A stretch of DNA of 64,000 nt, from positions 3,219,001 through 3,283,000 of the forward strand of contig NZ_JAFHKM010000002.1 in assembly GCF_016937515.1 (NCBI RefSeq). Direction: 5' to 3'. The translations under genes were made by a program, and so were the position numbers. Position 1 is the stretch's first letter, and every line of letters starts with the position of its first letter. Shown here piece after piece: positions 55,165-62,819 of the stretch. The notes under the pieces were generated by a model that ran no database searches, was not told the DNA's origin, and was given only the letters and a program-made list of their open reading frames with translations. The DNA is from Cohnella algarum. Lineage in GTDB: Bacteria > Bacillota > Bacilli > Paenibacillales > Paenibacillaceae.

Positions 55165-55491
55165 ATGGGTTGGCTGTTTTTGAGTCTGGCGATCGTGCTG
55201 GAGCTGTCCGGCACGATCTCCATGAAGTTATCGGAAAGCTTTACGAGGCTTATGCCGTCGCTCATGATGTTCGGCCTTTACGGGGCGAGCTTCACCTGCT
55301 TGAATTTCGCGCTTCGCTATATCGATGTCGGCACCGCCTATGCCGTCTGGTCGGGGGTCGGCATCGTCCTGATCGCGCTGGCGGGGCATTTCTGGTTCAA
55401 GGAACGGCTGCCGATGGCTTCGGTGATCTGGATCGCGGTCATCGTCGTCGGCGTCATCGGACTGAACATGAGCGGCGGCAAAGGGCACTAG
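55165..55491 (+). CDS. SMR-family small multidrug/quaternary-ammonium transporter
   Basis: 108 aa from ATG 55165 (7 bases after AAAGGCGG); ATG 55147, overlapping the HAD stop, would add six residues. Four membrane helices. The essential membrane Glu lies in AIVLELSGTISMKLS (EmrE Glu14 position), and AYAVWSGVGIVLIAL is the conserved helix-three segment. SMR proteins export quaternary ammonium compounds or guanidinium in exchange for protons. Its place in an operon with a GbsR-like regulator and glycerophosphodiester genes suggests choline-like cargo. In-operon pairing with a second SMR subunit is absent, so it is probably a homodimer. Confidence 0.9.
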   Translation: MGWLFLSLAIVLELSGTISMKLSESFTRLMPSLMMFGLYGASFTCLNFALRYIDVGTAYAVWSGVGIVLIALAGHFWFKERLPMASVIWIAVIVVGVIGLNMSGGKGH

Positions 55492-55582
55492 AACGGTCGC
55501 CGCACGGTGACTCCGGAAAATCGCGATCGTTCACGGCTTCGAGAACCCGGGCTGCAAGGCTCGTCAAACAAGGAGGAAAATC

Positions 55583-56656
55583 ATGAGCGCAAACGGGGAT
55601 CGTCCCGAAAACCGGACGCCAAAGCGGGTACAAGAGGACGGGGCGCCGCTGCTGTCCTTTCAGGTCATCACCGACACCCATGTCACTTCCGATCCGAATC
55701 ACGTCTACAACCGCAATCTGGAGCGCGCGCTGCGGGATATCGCGGACAACGCGCCGGCAAGCCGCGGCATCATGCACGCGGGCGACGTGACCGACCACGG
55801 CTTTCCGGACGAATACGCGGAGTTTCGGCGGATTCGGGAAGGCTTCAAGGGGCGGCTGCCGGAAATCCGGTTCACGACGGGCAACCACGACGTCGGGTCC
55901 GGCGTTTGGGAGGAACGGCTGGCCCGGTTTCTGGAGGCCGCCGGGGCGAGCGCCGCTAGCCGGGAGGCGCGGGACCTCGGGATTATCGACGAAAAAGCGG
56001 AGCTGCGGCGGGTTTGGGACGACTTCAAGGGACGGTTGGCGGAAATTCGCCTCGCGATGGGCAGCTACGATGTCGAGCCCGGCGTTTGGGAGGAGCGGCT
56101 GGCCCGCTATTTGGAGGCGACGGGTACGAGCTCCGCTTACCACGATGCCTGGATCGGCGGCTACCATTTTATTTTTCTCGGCACGGAGGAAGCGGACGAT
56201 CTGTTCTGCAGCTTATCGGCAAGACAGCTCGATTGGCTGGACGCCAAGCTTGGCGAGGACGCTTCGCCGGAAAAGCCGGCATTCGTATTTCTGCATCAGC
56301 CGTTGAAAAACACGGTCGCGGGTTCGGCGGAAGCGCAGGGCTGGTACGGCGTCATGCAGGACGAGGAGCTCAAAGCCGTTCTGTCCCGGCACCGGCAGGC
56401 GATCCTGTTTACGGGGCATACGCACTGGGAGCTGGGAGCGGCGAACACGTTCCGGGCAGCGGACGAGCGGCTGCCGGCGATGCTCAATGCCGCATCCGTC
56501 GCGTATTTATGGACGGACGACGACGAGCGCAAGGAAGGCAGCCAGGGCTATTATGTGGACGTTTATCCGGGCTCCGTGCTCGTCAGAGGCCGGGATTTCG
56601 CCTCGGGAACTTGGGTGGAAGGCGCAACGTTCCGGATCGAATACCCGGTCGAATAG
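55583..56656 (+). CDS. calcineurin-like metallophosphoesterase with an internal duplication
   Basis: 357 aa; ATG after CAAGGAGGAAAATC. Metal motifs in order: DTHV (QVITDTHVTSD), GDVTDHG, GNHD, then HQP and TGHTHWELG, as in class III phosphodiesterases. A 60-residue stretch around GNHD is repeated in tandem: FKGRLPEIRF..GNHD..GVWEERLARFLEA is followed by FKGRLAEIRL..GSYD..GVWEERLARYLEA. The second copy has lost the His and Asn of GNHD. No signal peptide, so cytoplasmic. Last gene of the Ugp-like operon; a glycerophosphodiesterase role is plausible. Confidence 0.9.
   Translation: MSANGDRPENRTPKRVQEDGAPLLSFQVITDTHVTSDPNHVYNRNLERALRDIADNAPASRGIMHAGDVTDHGFPDEYAEFRRIREGFKGRLPEIRFTTGNHDVGSGVWEERLARFLEAAGASAASREARDLGIIDEKAELRRVWDDFKGRLAEIRLAMGSYDVEPGVWEERLARYLEATGTSSAYHDAWIGGYHFIFLGTEEADDLFCSLSARQLDWLDAKLGEDASPEKPAFVFLHQPLKNTVAGSAEAQGWYGVMQDEELKAVLSRHRQAILFTGHTHWELGAANTFRAADERLPAMLNAASVAYLWTDDDERKEGSQGYYVDVYPGSVLVRGRDFASGTWVEGATFRIEYPVE
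55811..56143 (+). repeat. tandem intragenic duplication, period 180 bp
   Basis: Copy 1 (55811-55963) and copy 2 (55991-56143) align at a 180-base offset without gaps. They are nearly identical over GTTTGGGAGGA.CGGCTGGCCCG and more divergent elsewhere, so the duplication is not recent. Confidence 0.85.
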
Positions 56657-56664
56657 AAGGAATC

Positions 56665-56695
56665 GGCCCGCCGCGCAGGCGGGCCTTTCGCTTTC
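56665..56695 (+). terminator. intrinsic terminator after metallophosphoesterase
   Basis: GGCCCGCC (56665-56672) and GGCGGGCC (56678-56685) form a perfect stem followed by TTTCGCTTTC, a poor T run. Confidence 0.65.
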
Positions 56696-56749
56696 GTCCG
56701 ATCGCCGCTTAACCGTCCGAGGGCAGGGGAAGCCGCTTTTTCCGCCCTT

Positions 56750-56851
56750 TCTGGGCCCGCGCTGCTTGCGGTAAACGCGCGGAGAGACGCCGGTCAGCTT
56801 TTTGAACGCTTTGTTGAAATGGGTCAAGGCAGCGATATCGGATACGTCGGA
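56750..56851 (-). pseudogene. remnant of an AraC-family regulator (C-terminal helix-turn-helix only)
   Basis: On the minus strand a 34-residue stretch reads SDIAALTHFNKAFKKLTGVS and PRVYRKQRG, the last helix-turn-helix and tail of an AraC protein. Upstream there is no matching first helix-turn-helix or sensor domain. Downstream the frame runs on into the 3' end of the metallophosphoesterase gene without a stop of its own. It is most simply a deletion remnant. Confidence 0.65.
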
Positions 56852-56957
56852 TGAAGAGAGAGGAAAGGGAGCCGCGGCGGGCGGCTCCCTTTTCCCCGGG
56901 CGCACGTTCGGATACACTGGAGTCGCAGGCCAAGAACGAGCGAAAGGAATTTGGATC

Positions 56958-57842
56958 ATGGTCGATTTCGAATGGTACAGGAGCTTTGCCGCGATCTACA
57001 AGCACAACTCGGTATCCGAGGCGGCCAAAGCCCGCATGATGACGCAGCCGGCCATGAGCCAGCACCTTGCTGCCCTCGAAGCGGAAGCGGGAGAGCCTTT
57101 GTTTGCGAGAACGGGAAGAAAAATCGTCCCGACCGAGAGGGGAAAGATGCTGTATTCGCAGGTGGCTCCATTGGTCGAGGGGCTGGAAGAAACGGCGATG
57201 AGCTTCCGGAAAGCCGCCTCCCCGCTGCTGAAAACGGTCAGAATCGGAGCGGCGCACGAATTTTTCCGCGAGGCGATTCTTCCGCGAATAACGGAGTTTC
57301 GGGCGAATACCGTTTGCAGTCTCGGAACGGCCGAGCTCCTGCTCGAACTTTTGCGGGAAGACAAAACGGATCTGATCGTCACATCGAAAAAAATTCCGGT
57401 ACCCGGAATCGAATATGAGAAGCTGCGGGAAGAACGGTTCGTCGTGATCGCCCCGAACGGGATCGAAGCGCCGGACGAGGCCGGCCTGAAGGGAAGGGAG
57501 CGGTGGCTTGCGAGGCAGGACTGGCTCAGCTACGGGCTGGAATTGCCGATTATCCGGCGATTTTGGAGGGAGCATTTCCGGAAACGGCCGCAAATCCACC
57601 CGATCCACGTCATTCCCGATTTGCGCATGCTGCTGGAAGCGGTGGAGGCGGGAGCGGGACTGACGCTGATGCCGACCTATTTGCTGGAGGCGTCGCCGAG
57701 CGGGAAGGTCCGGGCGATTTACGAGGATATGAGCGTGCGGAACGAGCTGTTTTTCGCCTATCAGAGCAAAAACAAAAACATGCCCGAAATCAGGGACGCG
57801 ATGGAGATCATTCGCGAGCGGCGCTCGGAGGGGCGGGACTGA
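56958..57842 (+). CDS. LysR-family transcriptional regulator
   Basis: 294 aa from ATG 56958 after GAAAGGAATTTG. N-terminal winged helix with the LysR pattern SVSEAAKARMMTQPAMSQHL and LEAEAGEPLFARTGRKIVPT. The substrate-binding domain from about residue 90 is short and of the MarR-associated ArgP/CysL type in appearance. It is followed 185 bases later by a DJ-1/PfpI gene with a palindromic site at its promoter, which is a likely target. Confidence 0.92.
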   Translation: MVDFEWYRSFAAIYKHNSVSEAAKARMMTQPAMSQHLAALEAEAGEPLFARTGRKIVPTERGKMLYSQVAPLVEGLEETAMSFRKAASPLLKTVRIGAAHEFFREAILPRITEFRANTVCSLGTAELLLELLREDKTDLIVTSKKIPVPGIEYEKLREERFVVIAPNGIEAPDEAGLKGRERWLARQDWLSYGLELPIIRRFWREHFRKRPQIHPIHVIPDLRMLLEAVEAGAGLTLMPTYLLEASPSGKVRAIYEDMSVRNELFFAYQSKNKNMPEIRDAMEIIRERRSEGRD

Positions 57843-57944
57843 CGGATCGAACCTGTCACCTATCGCTGCGCATCCAACGTCGGGGCCGAGTCTGAGGATA
57901 CGGAGGTCCGAATACGGCATGTTTTATCTATAAAAAAATTTATG

Positions 57945-57994
57945 GAATTTGTACAAATTCATAATTTGTTTTATTCGACTCCCGATCTTACAAT
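57945..57994 (+). promoter_or_regulatory. palindromic operator and promoter of the DJ-1/PfpI gene
   Basis: GAATTTGTACAAATTC (57945-57960) is a perfect 16-bp palindrome. TTGTTT (57966-57971), a 17-base spacer and TACAAT (57989-57994) form a sigma-A promoter right after it. Confidence 0.7.
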
Positions 57995-58027
57995 TACGGT
58001 GAACGAACGAAATCGGGAGGGGAAAAC

Positions 58028-58687
58028 ATGACGAAAAAAGTGCTGATTGTCGTGACGAATCATTCGGAAATCCATGAGGGAAGGACGACGGGCATCTGGC
58101 TGTCCGAATTCGGAGAAGCTTATGTCGAATTCGTTCGCCGGGGGTACGAGGTGACGGTAGCCGGACCTCTCGGAGGAGCGGTTCCGGTCGATCCGGGCAG
58201 CATCGGCCCGGACACGCCTCAGGAGATTGCGGATACGAGGCGTCTCTTGGAAAACGTATCCAGGCTGGACGAGGTGTCGTCCGAAGGCTTTGACGCGATT
58301 TTTTTGCCGGGCGGGCACGGGACGATGTACGACTTGCCGGGCAATGCGAAGTTGGGGCAGCTGCTGCGCGAATTTTACGAAGGGGGGCGCGTCGTGGCCG
58401 CCGTTTGCCACGGGCCGGCGGGCCTTGTCGGCGCAACGCTTTCGGACGGCCAGCCGCTCGTCGCCGGCAGGCGGGTCAGCGCTTTTACCAACGGCGAAGA
58501 GGCGGAAACCGGGTTGGACCGCCATCTTCCGTTCCTGCTCGAAAGCAGGCTGCGCGAGCTGGGAGCGATTTTCGTCGCGGCTCCGAATTGGTCCGCCCAT
58601 TCCGTGACGGACGGCAATCTGATTACCGGACAAAATCCCCAATCGACGCTGGCCGTCGCGAAAGCCGTCATCGACAAGCTCGGCTGA
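58028..58687 (+). CDS. DJ-1/PfpI-family protein (type 1 glutamine amidotransferase-like, Hsp31 type)
   Basis: 219 aa; ATG after CGGGAGGGGAAAAC. Flavodoxin-like fold. The nucleophile elbow VVAAVCHGPAGLV carries the reactive Cys, and the Glu partner lies in TGIWLSEFGEAYVEF near the N-terminus, the arrangement of Hsp31/YajL-type proteins. Reported roles in the family include glyoxalase-like handling of reactive carbonyls and protein deglycation; which applies here is unknown. It has its own promoter with a palindromic operator and its own terminator, and probably answers to the LysR gene upstream. Confidence 0.92.
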   Translation: MTKKVLIVVTNHSEIHEGRTTGIWLSEFGEAYVEFVRRGYEVTVAGPLGGAVPVDPGSIGPDTPQEIADTRRLLENVSRLDEVSSEGFDAIFLPGGHGTMYDLPGNAKLGQLLREFYEGGRVVAAVCHGPAGLVGATLSDGQPLVAGRRVSAFTNGEEAETGLDRHLPFLLESRLRELGAIFVAAPNWSAHSVTDGNLITGQNPQSTLAVAKAVIDKLG

Positions 58688-58700
58688 CGCCGCGCCATGG

Positions 58701-58731
58701 CGCCTTCCCGTACCGGGAGGGCGTTTTTTTA
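58701..58731 (+). terminator. intrinsic terminator after DJ-1/PfpI gene
   Basis: CGCCTTCCCG and CGGGAGGGCG form a 10-bp stem (one G-T) with a TAC loop and seven T. From here to about 58845 I see nothing. Confidence 0.9.
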
Positions 58732-58849
58732 TAACGTCGCCGGGTCTTCTGTCGCTGTCGGGCATCGATTCCCCCTCCAATCCTCCTTCCTCGCAACCCT
58801 CCGCCAGCCGTTCGACCTTCCAGTTTCACGCGCTCCGCCATAACTCCAA

Positions 58850-58913
58850 TGTCATACAACCTGACAAAAATCAAAAAAAGGGGTTGACGATCGCAAATAA
58901 ACTGACATATAAT
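58850..58913 (+). promoter_or_regulatory. GlnR/TnrA-like box and sigma-A promoter of the guanidine locus
   Basis: TGTCATACAACCTGACA (58850-58866) fits the TnrA/GlnR core TGTNA-N7-TNACA exactly. It lies 17 bases before TTGACG (58884-58889), which is 18 bases from a perfect TATAAT (58908-58913). The spacing suits nitrogen control of this promoter. Confidence 0.7.
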
Positions 58914-58997
58914 CTGATTAAACACACGGAAATCCAATTCGTGTAATTAAATCTAACGCAAAAGCCTATATGTTCCTCCGTTCCGCGGGGGAAGCCA

Positions 58998-59156
58998 ATG
59001 CCGTCTAGGGTTCCGTTAAGCGGCGAGCGCTTGCAGACATGCAAGTTTCCGCCCCGTTTAAGCTGGTCCGAGAGACGGCGTATGAACGGCCCGAGCCGTT
59101 CATATACACGGAGGGATAAAAGCCCGGGAGATTTCGATCTCCTTGGGCTTTTTTAT
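58998..59156 (+). promoter_or_regulatory. guanidine-I (ykkC) riboswitch with terminator, upstream of transporter
   Basis: Conserved ykkC blocks in order: CCGTCTAGGGTTCCG (59001), CTGGTCCGAGAGACGG (59072 region), and ACACGGAGGGATAAAAGCCC (from 59107) with GGGAGA. CCGT and ACGG close the outer stem. The last block is also the 5' arm of a terminator (AAAGCCC/GGGCTTT, T run to 59154). Guanidine binding would hold the arm in the aptamer and allow transcription. It controls the transporter operon starting at 59180. Confidence 0.93.
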
Positions 59157-59179
59157 ATTATCTGAAAAGGAAGTGGGTT

Positions 59180-60204
59180 ATGAAAAGGAACCTCAACAAA
59201 GCCGCCGCCGCAGGGCTGGCCGCGCTCCTGCTCGCTTTGGCGCTTATCGCCGGCTGCGGGGAGCGGGCGGCAATTCGCAAGGGTCGTCGTCCTCGGAAGA
59301 GCCGATCAAGCTGGCGCTCAGTCCGTGGCCGGGCTGGTTTTTCTGGTATGTCGTCGAGGAAAAGGGTTTTTTCGAAAAACAGGGCGTCAACGTCGAACTG
59401 ACCTGGTTCCCGGTGTACAGCGACTCGCTGCAGGCGCTCGCGACCGGACAGGTCGACGCCAACAGCCAGACGCTGAGCGACACGCTGGCTCCCGCCTCCA
59501 GGGACATCGGGCTCAAGGCGGTGCTCGTCAACGACAACTCGAACGGCGGGGACGCGATCGTCGCCAAGCCGGAAATCGCCGGCATCCCCGATTTGAAGGG
59601 CAAAACGGTCGCCACCGAGCTCGGCACCGTCGACCATTTGCTGCTGCTTACCGCCCTCGCGGAAAACGGGATGTCGGAGCAGGACATCAACTACGTCAAC
59701 ATGACGGTCAACGACGCCGGCCCGGCCTTCATCAGCGGCAAGACCGACGCGTCCGTCCTGTGGGAGCCGTTCCAGACGCAGGCGGTCAAAGAGGGAAAAG
59801 GCAAAATTTTGTTCTCCTCGAAGGACACGCCGGGACTGATTCCGGACTTGCTCGTGTTCAAGGAATCCGTCGTAGAGAAACGCCCGGACGACGTGCAGAA
59901 GGTCGTCGCCGCCTGGTTCGACGCCGTCGCCTGGTACGCGGACAACGAGCAGGAAGGGCTGGAAATCATGGCCAAGCATGCCGAAACGACGGTGGAAGAT
60001 TACAAGCTCGGCATGGACAGCATCAAGCTGTTTTCGCTGGAGGACAACGCAAAGGCGTTTACCGAAGGAGAAACGTACGAATCGCTCCAATACACGGGCC
60101 AAAAAACGGCCGAATTCCTTAAAAATCTGGATATGCTGAGCGCGGTGCCGGACCTTTCCGAGGTGCTGGAGCCGAAATTCATCAAGCAGCTGGCGGGAGA
60201 GTGA
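59180..60204 (+). CDS. NitT/TauT-type substrate-binding lipoprotein, probable guanidine transporter (frameshift near 59260)
   Basis: ATG 59180 follows AAAAGGAAG and encodes a lipoprotein signal (MKRNLNKAAAAGLAALLLAL, lipobox IAGC). This frame departs from the body at the G run 59258-59261. One extra G gives CGGAGGNSQG and a continuous 341-aa protein. Otherwise the body has no signal peptide. The mature part begins IKLALSPWPGWFFWYVVEEK and is an SsuA/TauA-like periplasmic-binding protein (FEKQGVNVELTWF; GQVDANSQTLSD). It lies directly under a guanidine-I riboswitch and before carboxyguanidine-degradation genes, so guanidine is the likely ligand. Confidence 0.88.
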
Positions 60205-60211
60205 GCTTAAG

Positions 60212-61018
60212 ATGGCGCAAGCGAGAGGCGAGGCCGGAAAACGATACAAGCTGCAGATCTTCAAGGACATCAGCCCTTCGCTGTTTGCCGGTCTGGCCGT
60301 TGCCGCTTTCGTCGGCATCGTCGGCGTCTGGTCGCTGCTCAGCTACGCGAAGCTGGTCAATCCGGTCTTTCTGCCGCAGCCGCACCGGGTGCTGGTCGAG
60401 TTTTTCCGGCTGCTGGGGACGGAGGAATATTGGTCGCACATCGGAATGAGCGTCTTTCGGGTCGGCGCGGGTTTTCTCCTCGCCTGTTTCCTCGGCATTC
60501 CGATCGGCATCTTCGCGGGCACGTTCCGCGCCGGAGCGGCGCTGATCGAGCCGCCGATGGAATTTATCCGCTACATGCCGGCCGTGGCGTTCATTCCGCT
60601 CGTCATGGTGTGGGCCGGCATCGGCGAATGGGCGAAAATATTGCTCATCTTCATCGGCTGCTTTTTCCAATTGGTGCTAATGGTGGCGGACGTGACGCGC
60701 CGGGTATCGGCCGATCTGCTGCAAGCCTCGTTCACGCTCGGCGCCAGCCGCTGGCAAGCGGTCGACACGGTGCTGCTGCCGGCGATTCGCCCGGAGCTGA
60801 TGACGACGCTGCGCATCATTTTGGGCTGGGCGTGGACGTACCTGGTCGTCGCCGAGCTCGTGGCGGTCAACAGCGGTCTCGGCTATGCGATCATGAAGGC
60901 GCAGCGCTTCCTCAACACGGAGCAGATTTTCGTCGGCATCATCGTCATCGGGCTGCTGGGCCTTGTCAGCGACCGGATTTTCGCGCTGCTGCAGAAGCGG
61001 TTATTTCCCTGGGTATAA
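60212..61018 (+). CDS. NitT/TauT-type ABC transporter permease (probable guanidine uptake)
   Basis: 268 aa; ATG 8 bases after the upstream stop. About six membrane helices. The BPD_transp_1 loop region EPPMEFIRYMPAVAFIPLVM and the late ASFTLGASRWQAVDTVLLPA are the SsuC/TauC pattern. Forms a homodimeric channel served by the ATPase encoded 15 bases downstream. Same riboswitch-controlled transcript. Confidence 0.93.
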   Translation: MAQARGEAGKRYKLQIFKDISPSLFAGLAVAAFVGIVGVWSLLSYAKLVNPVFLPQPHRVLVEFFRLLGTEEYWSHIGMSVFRVGAGFLLACFLGIPIGIFAGTFRAGAALIEPPMEFIRYMPAVAFIPLVMVWAGIGEWAKILLIFIGCFFQLVLMVADVTRRVSADLLQASFTLGASRWQAVDTVLLPAIRPELMTTLRIILGWAWTYLVVAELVAVNSGLGYAIMKAQRFLNTEQIFVGIIVIGLLGLVSDRIFALLQKRLFPWV

Positions 61019-61032
61019 AGGAGGGCGGAAAC

Positions 61033-61815
61033 ATGCAGGCAACCGCGCGACAAGACGACGAACGCAACCAGATTGTGGCCGCCGCGGTGGGGAAGGTGTA
61101 CAAATCCCGCAAATCGACGTTCGAGGCGCTGCGGGACATCCATCTGACCATCGGCAAAAACGAGTTTCTGACCTTGCTCGGTCCTTCCGGCTGCGGCAAG
61201 TCGACACTGCTGCGGATTTTGGCCGGGCTTGAGGAGCCGACGAGCGGGGAATTGCTGCTGGAAGGGCGGCCGATTGTCGGCGCCGGCGCGGACCGGGGCA
61301 TGGTGTTCCAGGGCTATACGCTGTTTCCCTGGCTGACCGTGCGGCAAAACATCGAGTACGGCCCGAAGCTCGGCGGGGTTCCGCTGCTCGAACGGAGGCG
61401 AATCTCGGACTATTATTTGAAGATGATCCGCCTGGAGCCGTTCGCGAACGCCTTTCCGAAGGAGCTGTCCGGCGGCATGAAGCAGCGCGTCGCCATTGCG
61501 CGGGCGCTGGCCAACAAGCCGAAGGTGCTGTTGATGGACGAACCGTTCGGGGCGCTCGACGCGCAGACGAAGCTGGAGATGCAGGAGCTGCTGCTCGAAG
61601 TGTGGGCAAAGGAAAAGACGACCGTCGTGTTCATAACGCACGACATCGAGGAAGCGGTGTTTCTGTCGCAGCGCGTTTGCGTCATGGCGGCAAGTCCGGG
61701 GCGCATCGTCAGCGAGCATCCGGTCGAGCTTCCGGCCGAGAGGACGGAAGAGACGAGGGCGCTGCCCGGCTTTATCGAACTGAAGCGCCGCTTGTCGGCC
61801 TTGCTGAAGCATTGA
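61033..61815 (+). CDS. NitT/TauT-type ABC transporter ATPase (probable guanidine uptake)
   Basis: 260 aa; ATG after GGAGGGCGGAAAC. Walker A GPSGCGKST, Q loop VFQGYTLFPWL, signature LSGGMKQR, Walker B VLLMDEPF with GALD, and switch His in VFITHDIEEA. SsuB/TauB class. Energises import by the two preceding gene products. The second riboswitch follows 72 bases after its stop. Confidence 0.95.
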   Translation: MQATARQDDERNQIVAAAVGKVYKSRKSTFEALRDIHLTIGKNEFLTLLGPSGCGKSTLLRILAGLEEPTSGELLLEGRPIVGAGADRGMVFQGYTLFPWLTVRQNIEYGPKLGGVPLLERRRISDYYLKMIRLEPFANAFPKELSGGMKQRVAIARALANKPKVLLMDEPFGALDAQTKLEMQELLLEVWAKEKTTVVFITHDIEEAVFLSQRVCVMAASPGRIVSEHPVELPAERTEETRALPGFIELKRRLSALLKH

Positions 61816-61887
61816 CAACCGCATAAGGTTCCGGAACCCGCGCCGATTCCGAAGGGATGGGAGCGCGCCGGGCGAAGAACCGCAAAA

Positions 61888-62036
61888 ACCTGTCTAGGGT
61901 TCCGCCGGGAAGCTTGCTGCTTCGCGGGCCTGGTCCAAGAGACGGGGGCGTCGGACGCGCTGGCCGTTTCAAGGCCTCGGCAGACGCTGACACGGAAGGA
62001 TAAAAGCCTGGGAGACTCTATTTCCCGGGCTTTCAT
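61888..62036 (+). promoter_or_regulatory. second guanidine-I (ykkC) riboswitch, upstream of catabolic genes
   Basis: Same conserved blocks as at 58998: CTGTCTAGGGTTCCG (61890), CTGGTCCAAGAGACGG, and ACACGGAAGGATAAAAGCCT (61990) with GGGAGA. The terminator arm AAAGCCTGGGAGA pairs with TTTCCCGGGCTTT (to 62033), with a weak T run. No good promoter is visible between the ATPase gene and the aptamer, so it may act on read-through from the transporter operon. Confidence 0.92.
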
Positions 62037-62056
62037 TATTCAAGGGGGTTAGGCGA

Positions 62057-62782
62057 ATGAGTTCGATCGTATGGAGTTTGGAGCTTGCGCCCGGGGCGAA
62101 ATGGTCCGGCGCGATCGCCCGCGGGCGTCTTGTCCGCTTTACCGCGCTTGAGGCGGGCGCGAACGTGTCGATGCTGCTTTACAACGCCGACGACAAGACG
62201 GAGCGGTACAACATGCCGGATACGTTGAAGGCGCAATATACGTCCCATTTGACGAAAGGACACGTGCTGATGTCGGACAACGGCCGCGTGCTCGCCAGCA
62301 TCGTGGAGGACGGTCTCGGCTGGCACGATACGATCGGCGGCTGCACGACGCGGGAAGCGACTGCGGCCAAGTACGGGACCACCTCGTTTCAGCGGGAGCG
62401 GAACGACTGGCTGCGCAACGGGCGCGACAATCTGGCCGGGGAGCTCGTGCGATGCGGGCTTGGCATGCGCGATTTGGGCCCGGTCGTCAATCTTTTCTCC
62501 AAAGTGTACTGCGACGAGGACGGAAACACAATTTTCGTGCCGGGCCATTGTCCGGCGGGGGCATCCGTGACGCTGCGGCTGGAAATGAACGCGCTGCTCG
62601 TACTGTCGAATACGCCGCATCCGCTCGATCCGGCGACGGCATATCCGTCGTCTCCCGTGGCGATCGAGGTGCTGCCGGCGGACCCCGTCGATCCCGCGAC
62701 CGACCCGTGCGTCCTTCGCCGTCCGGAGAACAGGCGGGCTTTTGAAAACACCTGGAGCTATTTTGCGCTGCTCGGCCAATAA
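62057..62782 (+). CDS. DUF1989/urea carboxylase-associated protein, probable carboxyguanidine deiminase subunit
   Basis: 241 aa; ATG after AAGGGGGTTAGG. DUF1989 fold: WSGAIARGRLVRFTALEAGAN near the N-terminus, LLYNADDKTERYNMPDTLKA, a Cys-containing GWHDTIGGCTTREA block, and NLFSKVYCDEDGN. Proteins of this family next to urea/guanidine carboxylases were shown in other bacteria to form the two-subunit carboxyguanidine deiminase CgdAB, which turns carboxyguanidine into allophanate. The gene below encodes the second, paralogous subunit. Control by a guanidine-I riboswitch directly upstream supports this. Confidence 0.9.
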   Translation: MSSIVWSLELAPGAKWSGAIARGRLVRFTALEAGANVSMLLYNADDKTERYNMPDTLKAQYTSHLTKGHVLMSDNGRVLASIVEDGLGWHDTIGGCTTREATAAKYGTTSFQRERNDWLRNGRDNLAGELVRCGLGMRDLGPVVNLFSKVYCDEDGNTIFVPGHCPAGASVTLRLEMNALLVLSNTPHPLDPATAYPSSPVAIEVLPADPVDPATDPCVLRRPENRRAFENTWSYFALLGQ

Positions 62783-62819
62783 CGAAATCACGATTCGATA
62801 AGACAAGGGGGAAGCGCCG

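Noticed and set aside
58860-58915. A second GlnR/TnrA box in the repeated CTGACA words near 58861 and 58902
   Set aside because: The second half-site does not have a partner at the right distance; only 58850-58866 fits.
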